NCBI RefSeq assembly: GCF_022695595.1
Contig: NZ_CP074380.1
Location: forward strand, 3,608,001 to 3,672,000
DNA: 64,000 nt
Direction of reading: 5' to 3'
Source: Streptomyces sp. MST-110588
GTDB lineage: Bacteria > Actinomycetota > Actinomycetes > Streptomycetales > Streptomycetaceae
The notes beneath the pieces were generated by a model that worked only from the letters and a program-made list of their open reading frames with translations, did no database searches and was not told the origin of the DNA. This document shows positions 38,201-45,816 of the stretch, piece after piece; position 1 is the stretch's first letter; every line of letters starts with the position of its first letter. A program made the translations under genes and the position numbers.

Positions 38201-38464
38201 GCCCGCCGGGGCGGGGTCCGCGGCGCCGGGGAGGGCGTCGGCCAGCACGTTGGCCAGCGGCGCCAGGCCGATGAGCCGGCCCACGTCGATGATCTGCCCG
38301 AACTCCTCCTCCATGGTGGCGGAGAAGTCCATGGCGGACACCGAGTCACCGCCCAGGCCCAGGAACGATTCCTCGGCGGCCCGCTCGGCGATCTCCTCCG
38401 GCGGGAGACCGAGTACGGACGCCAGCACCTCCCAGACCGGCCCGGTGGTGGTGTCAACGTTCAT
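35219..38464 (-). CDS. NRPS-like T-C-A protein with degenerate C and A motifs
   Basis: 1081 residues. The N-terminal carrier domain is intact (GLGGDS, S41). The condensation-like domain (100-530) has HSAVADL at 228-234 in place of HHxxxDG, so the catalytic second His is Ser and Gly is Leu. The adenylation-like domain (555-1070) lacks the A3 loop (704-721 reads ACVLPAPGDHVAPGRPEG), lacks YGPTE (HVHLPTAGG) and has YGRPD for NGKVD, losing the A10 Lys (R1064). Only the TGD and A8 regions survive. It is therefore probably a carrier protein with a dead scaffold rather than a working module. Residues 921-937 carry a repeated RAEDRDEN octapeptide. First gene of the main minus-strand operon. Confidence 0.93.
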   Translation of the reverse strand: MNVDTTTGPVWEVLASVLGLPPEEIAERAAEESFLGLGGDSVSAMDFSATMEEEFGQIIDVGRLIGLAPLANVLADALPGAADPAPAGDGPLLEPSRPVVPEQDGYLNAARLTGGTAQHQIVGGELHGPLDEQALTAAVERLTDRHEALRTVFEETPEGYRRRVLPTWRPGLVRQELRPAPGADPVRTVQSALVKDAAHLVSALGRPAHAFVLTRFGATHHLLTLICHSAVADLRSAGVLWEELAACYAAERAGTAAGLPPAPTPDVLQERHDRDAGRLEELGRRRIAELGDCPTVVELPSDVPRPARFDFQGARIPFGLTPRAREAAERLAARACITPHSVLLAAWQVVIARRAALNRFLVGVHIARRAGAATRRLVGPCAALVPVRCDLEDTRTVEDHLRGTSAAVAEGVSAASVPFGALSRGLRAHADGRRMPLIQVAFSGQDGALPGELDAGGLRVRVRQVFNGHTGADVTLLVLRWGTEPELAVEYATGVMTAREAAALAEAVEATLLELDAHYGEPLGRVRGMSPRQRQRLTELGGCDAPAEPVPPAGLPGIWHHLERRALEQWDQPAVNDPARDLTLTYGELVQAAAGQAGVLAAGGVGEGDTVAVALPRSADEVITVLAALRLGAAYLPLDPQSPPGRLGRILGAARPVALVGTGESLRTVRPLLPPGCVPLLPRGAAPRIPALVPPVPDDSDRLACVLPAPGDHVAPGRPEGVLIRQRALLRLALDGGIAGHRAGDRVPRLAPLGSGLSVLELFGPLLNGGTVDVFPDGPPRPRALAAFFQTYGTSVAVLPSAVFRTLVEHRPDAFTAVRRVLVGDGEPAPEPVRALLRRHPGLTVSHVHLPTAGGTAVARHDLSDACEAGGPLPLGRPVAGTRLLVLDERGGAVPPGGAGELCVLGDGAVAGYLGGGTVRAEDRDENRAEDRDENGDEHHARHAFGTFEGERYHRTGDLARWDGEGRLRFLGRLDAQVTVGGYRVDPQEVRARIAAHPAVADVVVAAVGPGPRARRLLAAVVLRRPLADPLDELRRFAGEGLRRPMMPELWAVVEEIPLTPYGRPDLARLQTLAVPANPHL
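35661..35708. repeat. Perfect 24-bp direct repeat inside the T-C-A gene
   Basis: Two exact, adjacent 24-bp copies (35661-35684 and 35685-35708) encode the octapeptide RAEDRDEN twice in the adenylation-like domain. In-frame slippage is the likely origin. Confidence 0.95.
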
Positions 38465-38512
38465 CGTTTGCCTCCCCATCCCTGGTCACCCCCGCAGGGT
38501 GCGGGCCGTGCT

Positions 38513-38530
38513 TCGAATGCGGCTCAAGGC
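38513..38530 (-). promoter_or_regulatory. Candidate SARP heptad direct repeat upstream of the NRPS/PKS operon
   Basis: On the coding strand heptads TTGAGCC and TCGAAGC begin 11 bp apart, about 49 bp upstream of the ATG at 38464. This would be the main promoter of the NRPS/PKS operon. The divergent glycosyltransferase starts at 38685. Same layout as the sites at 20460 and 3574. Confidence 0.42.
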
Positions 38531-38557
38531 GCCGTCGGCGGGCGGCGGGCCCGGGAC

Positions 38558-38603
38558 GGGGCGCGGCACGGGGGCTTGGCGGGGCGCGGTACGGGGACTT
38601 GGC
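38558..38603. repeat. 23-bp tandem direct repeat in the divergent NRPS/glycosyltransferase promoter region
   Basis: Two adjacent copies (38558-38580 and 38581-38603) of a G-rich 23-mer ending in cttggc differ at two positions. The period of about two helical turns would place equivalent faces of a DNA-binding protein side by side. It could also be simple slippage. Confidence 0.75.
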
Positions 38604-38684
38604 GGGGTCCTGTCCGGGCGAACCGTTCTGGATCGCGGCTCGATGGGGCGGCCCGACGGTGACGCAGAAGATTGGGAGGTCGCG

Positions 38685-39854
38685 ATGCGTGTCTTGTTCG
38701 TCACGTGGGCCTGGCCGTCGCACTTCTTCCCGTGCGTTCAGCTCGGCTGGGCGCTGCGGGCAGGCGGGCACGAGGTCCTGGTCGCCAGTCAGCCGTCGCT
38801 CACCGACGGCATCACCCGGGCGGGGCTGCCCGCCGCCGCCGTGGGCGAGGACGTGGACGTGGGCGCCCTGGCCGGCCGGTACTTCTCCTGGCTGGTACGG
38901 CAGGAGCGGCCGGTGGAGTGGGAGGAGATGCGGGCCTGGGGCGCCGGCAACGTCATCACCTACAAGCGGATCGCCGAGGCGATGTTGGAGGACACCCTGT
39001 CCCTGGCCCGGGACTGGCGGCCCGACCTGGTCGTCTTCGACCCGACGACGTACGCGGGTCCGCTGGTCGCGGCCCGGCTGGGGGTACCGGCGGTCCGCCA
39101 CATCTGGGGCATGGACTACACCCTGCGCACCCGCGAGTTCGAGCCGGAGGCACTGGCCGACCTGTGCGGGCGTCTGGGGATACCCGGGGTGGAGACCCTC
39201 GGTGACCTCACCGTGGACCCCTGCCCGCCGTCCTTGCAGGTCCAGGCGCCCGTCGACCGGCTCACCATGCGCTTCGTGCCGTACAACGGCCCGGCGGTGG
39301 TGCCGGACTGGCTGGTACGGCCCCCCGAGCGGCCCCGGATCTGTGTGGTGGAGAGCAGTGCGGTCACGCAGTGGGGCGGGCCCGAGGCCGCCCTGTCGCC
39401 CGTCGCGCTGGAGGCGCTCGCCGGCACCGACGCCGAGGTCGTCGTGGTGGGCGCCACGGCTCTGCCGGACGGGCCGCTGCCGCCCCGTACCCGCGTGGCC
39501 GGCCGGATCGCGCTGCACCTGCTGCTGCCCACCTGTGACCTGCTCGTCCACCAGGGCGGGGGCGGCGCGGTGATGACGGCGTTGGCGGCCGGGGTGCCGC
39601 AGCTCGTCCTGCCGCGCTTCGCCGACCACCTCTTCAACGGGCGCCGGATAGCGCAGGCGGGCGCCGGCCGCGAGGTGTTCGCGGGCCGGGCCACCGCCGA
39701 GCTGGTCCGCGCCGAGGCCGAGCTGCTCCGGAAGGACGACAAGTACCGCGTGCGCGCACAGGAGTTGAGGGACGAGATGGCGCAGCAGCCGTCGGCGGCC
39801 GAGGTGACCGGCCGACTGGCCGGGCTCGTGGCGGAGCGGGGGCGGCGGTCATGA
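38685..39854 (+). CDS. Glycosyltransferase (GT1, macrolide/aromatic type)
   Basis: 389-residue GT-B glycosyltransferase that would transfer one of the cluster deoxysugars from its dTDP form. N-terminus MRVLFVTWAWPSHFFPCVQLGWAL and the donor-binding segment LLVHQGGGGAVMTALAAGVPQLVLP are typical of the DesVII/UrdGT group. ATG 38685 follows GGGAGGT. No partner auxiliary (DesVIII-like) protein is seen. It is coupled to a second, unrelated-looking GT1 gene by an ATGA overlap, so two sugar attachments are predicted. Confidence 0.93.
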   Translation: MRVLFVTWAWPSHFFPCVQLGWALRAGGHEVLVASQPSLTDGITRAGLPAAAVGEDVDVGALAGRYFSWLVRQERPVEWEEMRAWGAGNVITYKRIAEAMLEDTLSLARDWRPDLVVFDPTTYAGPLVAARLGVPAVRHIWGMDYTLRTREFEPEALADLCGRLGIPGVETLGDLTVDPCPPSLQVQAPVDRLTMRFVPYNGPAVVPDWLVRPPERPRICVVESSAVTQWGGPEAALSPVALEALAGTDAEVVVVGATALPDGPLPPRTRVAGRIALHLLLPTCDLLVHQGGGGAVMTALAAGVPQLVLPRFADHLFNGRRIAQAGAGREVFAGRATAELVRAEAELLRKDDKYRVRAQELRDEMAQQPSAAEVTGRLAGLVAERGRRS

Positions 39855-41035
39855 GCCGGATCCTGTTCACCACCCAGCCCGCCGGCGGGCATCTGCGCCC
39901 GCTGGTGCCGATCGCGCAGGCAGCCCTGCTGCGCGGCCACACCGTGGCCGTCTCGGCCCCCGCCTGCATGGCCGAGGAGCTGGCCGGGTACCGGCTGCCG
40001 CACCTGGTCGGCGGCTACGACTGGCGCTACGACGTCTACCGCATGCTGCCCAAGGGGTACGACCGGCAGGACTTCGCGGCGGCGGCCGACACCTTCCGCG
40101 CGCTGGGCGAGCCCCTGACCCGGGCCTTCGCCGGCCATGTCGCCCGGCGCACCGCCGCCGACATCCTGGGCCACGACTGGCGGCCCGACCTGGTCGTACG
40201 GGAACTGGACGAGTTCGGCGGCTACCTGGCCGCCGAGGCGCTCGGTGTCCCGCACGCGGCGGTCATCTCCTTCGGCGGGCTCGACGGCGTCACCGGCCCC
40301 GTACTGGGCCCGGTCCTGGACGAGGGCCGCCGGGAGCTGGGCCTGCCCGCCGACCCCCGGGGCGAACGGCTCTACCGGCATCTGACGGCCGGGTTCCTGC
40401 CGCCCGAGCTGGGCGCCTCGGAGCTGATGCTGCCCGCCACCCGCTGCTACCGGCACATCAACGCCGAGCGGGCCGCCGACCGGCTGCCGTCCTGGCTGGC
40501 CGGCCTGGACCTGTCCCGGCCGCTGGTCTTCGCCGCCTTCGGCACGGTGGTCTACGGGCTGCCCGGCTCGTCCCGGTTCGTCGAGGAGGCCATCGCCGCG
40601 CTCGGGGACGTGGACTGCACCGCCGTACTGGCCCTGGGCGCCGGCGCCGACACCCACGACGCCGCCCGGAAGGTCCCCGGCAACGTCCGCCTCGTCGACT
40701 TCGTCGACCAGGCGCTGATGCTGGAGGGCTGCGATCTCTTCGTCACCCATGGAGGACTCAACAGCATGAAGGAAGCCCTGCGCCTGGGGGTGCCCATGGT
40801 GACGGTCCCGGTGCTGGACGACCACCGGCACAACGCCGGCCTGTTCGCCGCGGCCGGCCTCTCCCGTACGGTCCCGCTCGCCACCGCCAACCGGCGGACG
40901 ATGGCGCACGAGATCGGGCGGGCGCTCGCGGACCCGGCCTTGCGGACCGCCGCCCGCCGGGCGCAGCGGCACCTCCACGCGCTGCCCGCCCTGGACACGC
41001 TCGTCGATGACCTGGAAGCGCTGATCACACGATGA
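39851..41035 (+). CDS. Glycosyltransferase (GT1, second)
   Basis: 394-residue GT-B enzyme of the MGT/UGT type: start SRILFTTQPAGGHLRPLVPIA, donor-site motif DLFVTHGGLNSMKEALRLGVPMV with the catalytic-region HGG and the later DDHRHNA. It differs strongly from the upstream GT, so it should use another donor or acceptor, for example the second sugar of a disaccharide. Its start overlaps the previous stop (ATGA) and its stop overlaps the PPTase start (ATGA). Confidence 0.94.
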   Translation: MSRILFTTQPAGGHLRPLVPIAQAALLRGHTVAVSAPACMAEELAGYRLPHLVGGYDWRYDVYRMLPKGYDRQDFAAAADTFRALGEPLTRAFAGHVARRTAADILGHDWRPDLVVRELDEFGGYLAAEALGVPHAAVISFGGLDGVTGPVLGPVLDEGRRELGLPADPRGERLYRHLTAGFLPPELGASELMLPATRCYRHINAERAADRLPSWLAGLDLSRPLVFAAFGTVVYGLPGSSRFVEEAIAALGDVDCTAVLALGAGADTHDAARKVPGNVRLVDFVDQALMLEGCDLFVTHGGLNSMKEALRLGVPMVTVPVLDDHRHNAGLFAAAGLSRTVPLATANRRTMAHEIGRALADPALRTAARRAQRHLHALPALDTLVDDLEALITR

Positions 41036-41781
41036 CCACCTCGGCCGTGCCGGCCCCGGCCCCCGTGCGCTGTGAGGTGTGGTGGGCGCGCCTGGACCAC
41101 CAGCACGAACGGCTGCTGTCCCTGCTGGACGCCGTGGAGCTGTGGCGGCGCGCCAACTACCGGCGCAGCCAGGACCGGGCGCGCTTCACCGTGGGCGCCG
41201 CCCTGCTGCGGCTGGCGTCCGCGCGGATGCTGGGCCGGGCCCCGCACCTGCTCACGTTCGGCCGTGAGTGCCCCGACTGCAAGCTCCCGCACGGCCGCCC
41301 GCGGCTGCGCGACGGGCACCTGCACGTGTCGGTGTCGCACTCGGGGGACCTGATCGCGGTCGCGGTGTCCACCGGCGCCGAGATGGGCGTGGACGTGGAG
41401 ACGGTGGACGAGTCCAAGCCCGCGCGGCTGGCCAGGCGGGTGCTGGACCCGGCGGAACTGGCCCGGTTCCAGGAGCTGCCCGAAAGCGAGCGGGCCCAGG
41501 ACTTCTTCCGCGTGTGGACCCGTAAGGAAGCGGTGCTCAAGGCCACCGGTGAGGGCCTGCGGCTGCCGATGAACGCGGTCGGCTTCGACCGCGGGGGCCG
41601 GCTGACCGCCTACCCCGGGCGGCCCGACCTGCCGGGCGCCACCCACATGTTCGACCTCCATCCCCGCCCGTGCCTGGACGACGTCCCGGACGGCGAGTAC
41701 CGGGCCGCGCTCGCCGTCCTGTCGCCGTCCGAGGTACGGGTCGAGCAGTTCAACGCCCGCGGGCTCCTGCACACCTGGTAG
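41032..41781 (+). CDS. Sfp-type 4'-phosphopantetheinyl transferase
   Basis: Transfers phosphopantetheine from CoA to carrier proteins. 249 residues, Sfp class, with signatures HVSVSHSGDLIAVAVS, MGVDVETVD (Mg-binding DxE) and FFRVWTRKEAVLKATGEGL (WxxKEA). Its targets here should be the ACP (28151) and the two PCPs (NRPS S578 and S41). Presence of a dedicated PPTase supports in-cluster activation of both PKS and NRPS carriers. It is coupled to the GT genes and followed after 55 bp by RmlA. Confidence 0.95.
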   Translation: MTTSAVPAPAPVRCEVWWARLDHQHERLLSLLDAVELWRRANYRRSQDRARFTVGAALLRLASARMLGRAPHLLTFGRECPDCKLPHGRPRLRDGHLHVSVSHSGDLIAVAVSTGAEMGVDVETVDESKPARLARRVLDPAELARFQELPESERAQDFFRVWTRKEAVLKATGEGLRLPMNAVGFDRGGRLTAYPGRPDLPGATHMFDLHPRPCLDDVPDGEYRAALAVLSPSEVRVEQFNARGLLHTW

Positions 41782-41836
41782 GCCCCCGGAGCACCCCGGG
41801 CCCAAGGACACATCCGACGACATGGAAGGTAGGACC

Positions 41837-42895
41837 ATGAAAGCTCTGGTTCTGGCAGGCGGTTCCGGAACGCGCCTGCGCCCGCTGAGCCACACCATGG
41901 CCAAGCAGCTCATCCCGGTGGCCGGGCGCCCGGTGCTCATGCACTGCCTGGCCGACCTCGCGGAGATCGGCGTCACCGAGGTCGGCATGATCATCGGTGC
42001 CCGGGGCGAGGAGACGAAGAAGGCGGTCGGCGACGGCGCCGACTTCGGCCTGAAGGTCACCTACATACCGCAGCCCGCCCCGCTCGGCCTGGCCCACTGC
42101 GTGAAGCTGGCCCGCGGCTTCCTGGGCGAGGACGACTTCGTGATGTACCTCGGCGACAACATCCTCGCCGACGGCATCGCCGACGCCGCCGCCGAGTTCG
42201 CCCGGAACCGGCCCGACGCGCAGATCGTGCTCACCCGGGTCGCCAACCCGCGCGAGTTCGGCGTCGCCGAACTCGACGCCGACGGCAGGATCGTCGCACT
42301 GGCCGAGAAGCCCGACCGGCCGCGCAGCGACCTGGCCATGACCGGCGTCTACTTCTTCACCCCGGCCGTCCACGAGGCGGTCGAGGCCATCCGGCCCAGC
42401 GCCCGCGGCGAGCTGGAGATCACCGACGCGCTGTCGTGGATGCTCGACCACGGCCGGGACGTGCGGGCCACGGAGTTCCTGGGCTACTGGAAGGACACCG
42501 GGCGCGTCGATGACGTACTGGAGGTCAACCGGGTCCTGATGGAACGGCTCAAGGGCAGCGTCCGGGGCGAGGTCGACGCGGCCAGCACCCTGCGCGGCGA
42601 GGTGGTGGTGGAACCCGGCGCGCGCATCACCGCCTCCACCGTGGTCGGCCCGGCGGTGATCGGCGCGGGCACCCAGGTCAGCGGCAGCCACATCGGCCCG
42701 TACACCACGCTCGGCCGCGACTGCACCCTGCTCGGCGCCGGCATCGAGTACTCGATCGTGCTGGACGGGGTGTCGGTACGGCACGTCGAGGGCCTGCACG
42801 GATCGATGATCGGCCGGGAGGCGGACATCACCGCCGCCACGGCCCGTACCCGCCGGCTCGTCATCGGCGACCACGCCAAGGTGGAGGTGCTGTGA
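41837..42895 (+). CDS. rmlA: Glucose-1-phosphate thymidylyltransferase
   Basis: First step of dTDP-deoxysugar supply: glucose-1-P + dTTP to dTDP-glucose. 352 residues, the longer StrD-like class with a C-terminal left-handed beta-helix (repeats such as VDAASTLRGEVVVEPGARI). N-terminal KALVLAGGSGTRLRPLSHT with KQLIPVAGRPVL is the nucleotidyltransferase signature. I started at ATG 41837 (AGGTAGGA upstream) rather than the in-frame ATG at 41822, since the motif begins directly after it. Its TGA overlaps the RmlB GTG. Confidence 0.94.
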   Translation: MKALVLAGGSGTRLRPLSHTMAKQLIPVAGRPVLMHCLADLAEIGVTEVGMIIGARGEETKKAVGDGADFGLKVTYIPQPAPLGLAHCVKLARGFLGEDDFVMYLGDNILADGIADAAAEFARNRPDAQIVLTRVANPREFGVAELDADGRIVALAEKPDRPRSDLAMTGVYFFTPAVHEAVEAIRPSARGELEITDALSWMLDHGRDVRATEFLGYWKDTGRVDDVLEVNRVLMERLKGSVRGEVDAASTLRGEVVVEPGARITASTVVGPAVIGAGTQVSGSHIGPYTTLGRDCTLLGAGIEYSIVLDGVSVRHVEGLHGSMIGREADITAATARTRRLVIGDHAKVEVL

Positions 42896-43863
42896 AACTC
42901 CTGGTGACCGGGGGAGCCGGCTTCATCGGATCGCACTACGTACGGACCCTGCTGGAGGACGGGTACCCCGGCTGGGAGGGCGCCCACGTCACCGTGCTGG
43001 ACGCCCTCACCTACGCGGGCAACCGCGCCAACCTGCCGGCGAGCCATCCGAGGCTGGAGTTCGTCCACGGTGACATCCGCGACCGGGCGCTGCTGGCGGA
43101 GCTGCTGCCGGGGCACGACGCCGTGGTGCACTTCGCCGCCGAGTCGCACGTGGACCGCTCGGTGTGCGGCGGTCCGGAGTTCGTGGAGACCAACGTGGTC
43201 GGCACCCACGCCCTGCTGGAGGCCGTACGGCAGGCGAAGGTGGAGCGGATCGTGTGCGTGTCGACCGACGAGGTGTACGGCACCATCGACGAGGGCTCGT
43301 GGACCGAGGACTTCCCGCTGCTGCCCAACTCGCCCTACGCCGCCGCCAAGGCCGGCTCCGACCTGATCGCCCGGGCGTACTGGCGCACCCACGGTCTGGA
43401 CGTCGTCATCACCCGCTGCTGCAACAACTACGGGCCCTACCAGCACACGGAGAAGCTCATCCCGCGCTTCGTGACCACGTTGCTGTCGGGCGGCAGGGTC
43501 CCGCTCTACGGTGACGGCGGCAACGTACGCGAATGGCTGCACGTCGAGGACCACTGCCGGGCCGTGCACAGCGCCCTGGCGCACGGGCGCTCCGGGGAGA
43601 TCTACAACATCGGCAGCACGGAGGAGCTGACCAACCTCGAACTGACCCGCCGCCTGCTGGAGTTGTGCGGCGCGGACGAGCGCAGCGTGGAGCGGGTCGC
43701 CGACCGGCCCGGCCACGACCGCCGCTACTCCCTGGACGCCGGCAAGATCCGTACGGAACTGGGCTGGCAGCCCCGCGTCTCCCTGGAACAGGGGCTGGCC
43801 GACACCGTCGACTGGTACCGGAAGGAGACCTGGTGGTGGCAGCGGCCGACGAACCGGGACTAG
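42892..43863 (+). CDS. rmlB: dTDP-glucose 4,6-dehydratase
   Basis: 323-residue extended SDR making dTDP-4-keto-6-deoxyglucose, the common precursor for all cluster sugars. Motifs: KLLVTGGAGFIGSHYVRTLLE, STDEVYGTIDEGSWTEDFPL, catalytic YAAAK, and YNIGSTEELTN. GTG 42892 (GTGA overlap with RmlA stop) sets the start. It converges on the response regulator gene 15 bp later without an obvious terminator. Confidence 0.96.
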   Translation: MKLLVTGGAGFIGSHYVRTLLEDGYPGWEGAHVTVLDALTYAGNRANLPASHPRLEFVHGDIRDRALLAELLPGHDAVVHFAAESHVDRSVCGGPEFVETNVVGTHALLEAVRQAKVERIVCVSTDEVYGTIDEGSWTEDFPLLPNSPYAAAKAGSDLIARAYWRTHGLDVVITRCCNNYGPYQHTEKLIPRFVTTLLSGGRVPLYGDGGNVREWLHVEDHCRAVHSALAHGRSGEIYNIGSTEELTNLELTRRLLELCGADERSVERVADRPGHDRRYSLDAGKIRTELGWQPRVSLEQGLADTVDWYRKETWWWQRPTNRD

Positions 43864-43878
43864 GACCCCGCACCGCCG

Positions 43879-44535
43879 TCAGTGGCGCGGTACGGACGGG
43901 CCGGACGGGATCAGCCGCAGCTCCTTGGCCCGGTTGACGGCGTCGAGCCGGGAGGAGGCGCCGAGCTTGCCGAAGACGTTGTGCAGATGGCGCTTGACCG
44001 TCGCCTCCGTCAGCCCCAGCTTGTTGCCGATCTGGATGTTGCTCAGCCCGACCGCCGTCAGCATGAGGATCTCGGTCTCCCGCTTGGAGAGCGCGCCGCT
44101 CTTCGGGGCGGCGGCCAGCTCGGCGTACTCCATCAGGCTGCGGCGGGAGATGGACAGCATCAGCCGGTCGTCGTGGCCGCGCGGCATCCGTACGGCGGTC
44201 AGCAGCTCCTCCCAGCTCGCGCTCTTCAGCAGATAGCCGGAGATGCCCAGCGCGATCAGCTCGGTGACCAGCCGGGCGTCGTCCTGCATGCTCAGCACCA
44301 CGATCCGGGTCTGCGGCGAGATCCTGCGGACCGCCGCCACGGTCTCGGTGACCGGCGCGCCGACGATGGAGACGTCCAGCAGCAGGACGTTGGGCCGGGT
44401 CTCGCCCACGATAGCCAGCGCCGACGTGCTGTCCCCGGCGGTGCCGACGACCTCGATGTCCTTCTGGGCCTCGAACATGCCCCGCAGGCCGTCCAGCAGC
44501 AGGACGTGGTCGTCGACGAGCACCAGGCGGATCAC
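43879..44535 (-). CDS. NarL/LuxR-family response regulator
   Basis: 218-residue response regulator: receiver domain with DD at 8-9, phosphorylated Asp at 54 (NVLLLDVSIV) and K in GYLLKSA, then a LuxR HTH (LSKRETEILMLTAVGLSNIQI...TVKRHLHNVFGKLG). Coupled to the sensor kinase (ATGA). It probably controls the cluster or responds to it. Confidence 0.95.
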   Translation of the reverse strand: MIRLVLVDDHVLLLDGLRGMFEAQKDIEVVGTAGDSTSALAIVGETRPNVLLLDVSIVGAPVTETVAAVRRISPQTRIVVLSMQDDARLVTELIALGISGYLLKSASWEELLTAVRMPRGHDDRLMLSISRRSLMEYAELAAAPKSGALSKRETEILMLTAVGLSNIQIGNKLGLTEATVKRHLHNVFGKLGASSRLDAVNRAKELRLIPSGPSVPRH

Positions 44536-45692
44536 CGCTGTGCCCCCGCGGCCAGCGGGAGACGCAGCGTCACCCGCGTGCCTTCGCCGGGGCGGGAGAC
44601 GAGGGACAGGCTGCCGCCCAGCAGGGCCGCGCGCTCGTGCATCCCGGTGATCCCGTAACCGCCGGGCCCGGCCCGGCCGTTGTGCGGACCGCGCCGGTCC
44701 TGGCGGCCGATCCGGCCCCGCCGGCGGGACGCACCGATGCCGCGCCCGTCGTCGTCGACCGTCGCGGTGAGCCAGTGCGGACCCACGTCGACCAGCACGT
44801 CGATCGAGGTGGCCGCGGCGTGCCGTACGGCGTTGAGCACGGCCTCGCGCAGGATCAGGAACACCTCGGTGCGCTCCTCTTCCGGCAGCAGGCTCTGGTC
44901 GCCGCCGACCTCGACGCCGACCGCGATCTCCTCCGGCACCCAGTCGGCGGCCAGCGCGTGCAGCGCCTGGCGCAGGTCGGGCACCTGCGACCGCAGGTCC
45001 GCGATCAGGTCCCGGATCACCGCGAGCGAGGTGTCCAGCATCTCCCCGACCCGGGCGATCTCGCCTTCCGCCCGGCCGGGGTCGCTCTCGCGCAGCGCCA
45101 GGTAGGAGCCGAGCCGCAGCTTGCTTTCGAGCACGCCGTGGCTGACCCGGTCGTGCAGGTCACCGGCCAGCCGCGCCCGTTCGTTGCGCTGGGCGTGGGT
45201 GATCTCGTTGCGCAGATAGCCCGCGTACCAGGTCTGCGCCTCGGTCACCCGGGTGATGACCGAGGTGTTCAGTTCGGTGAAGAACCCGCTCAGGGAGTGG
45301 CCGTGCAGCCGCTCGTCCTCGGCGGCCTGCCGCATCGCCCAGTCGGTCACGGTACGGAACAGCAGCCGGGCGGCGGCCAGCGACTCGGCCTGCGGGATCT
45401 GCTGCCGGGCCCGGTCCAGGCCGATCTCCCAGCTCAGCTCGATCCCGGGCGGCTGCGTGCGAAGCCGTCCCTCCAGTACGTCGGCGGTGTCGCCGACGGC
45501 CTGTATGAGCTGTCCCTGTGCCTGTCGCCGGGCTTCTTCGGAGGAGGCGAACACGCCTCCCAGGCCATGGATCGCCCGCCCGAACTCCTCGGACAGTTCC
45601 CCGGTCGCCTCGCGCAGCAGGGAAGCGAGCAGCGCGTCCCGGTGATCCGGCCCCGGGCCGAAGTGCTCTAACGTCATACGTCCGGTCGCCAC
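44532..45692 (-). CDS. Two-component sensor histidine kinase (HisKA_3), TTA-containing
   Basis: 386-residue NarL-partner sensor kinase. An N-terminal helical region without obvious membrane segments (about 1-170) suggests a soluble or peripheral sensor. The HisKA_3 phosphoacceptor is RLAGDLHDRVSHG, and the ATPase domain ends with GYGITGMHERAALLGGSLSL. Codon 8 is TTA (45671-45669 on the minus strand), so translation should depend on the bldA tRNA. GTG 45692 follows a run of G at -8 to -13; ATG 45677 is an alternative start and keeps the TTA. It is downstream of an inverted repeat (45696-45716). Confidence 0.92.
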   Translation of the reverse strand: MATGRMTLEHFGPGPDHRDALLASLLREATGELSEEFGRAIHGLGGVFASSEEARRQAQGQLIQAVGDTADVLEGRLRTQPPGIELSWEIGLDRARQQIPQAESLAAARLLFRTVTDWAMRQAAEDERLHGHSLSGFFTELNTSVITRVTEAQTWYAGYLRNEITHAQRNERARLAGDLHDRVSHGVLESKLRLGSYLALRESDPGRAEGEIARVGEMLDTSLAVIRDLIADLRSQVPDLRQALHALAADWVPEEIAVGVEVGGDQSLLPEEERTEVFLILREAVLNAVRHAAATSIDVLVDVGPHWLTATVDDDGRGIGASRRRGRIGRQDRRGPHNGRAGPGGYGITGMHERAALLGGSLSLVSRPGEGTRVTLRLPLAAGAQR

Positions 45693-45695
45693 CGA

Positions 45696-45716
45696 TTAGC
45701 CCCCCGTTTCGGCTAA
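45696..45716. promoter_or_regulatory. Inverted repeat upstream of the two-component operon
   Basis: TTAGCC (45696-45701) and GGCTAA (45711-45716), spacer 9, lie 4 to 24 bp upstream of the GTG at 45692. AT-containing arms in this GC-rich DNA suggest an operator, possibly for autoregulation, rather than chance. Confidence 0.4.
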
Positions 45717-45816
45717 GGCGTCAAATGCTACTCCCGTTCGGATCGTAGATCACCAGTTGGCGGCTGTCGAAAGGTCATGCTTTTCCCAAGCGGAAACCAA
45801 GGGTTTTCCTGCCGGG

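Noticed and set aside
31859..38464. Two NRPS proteins making a free dipeptide
   Set aside because: Only one intact A domain, no thioesterase, and tight coupling with PKS cyclase genes.
41782..41836. Hairpin terminator between PPTase and RmlA
   Set aside because: GGCCC/GGGCC arms are short and imperfect; co-transcription is more likely.
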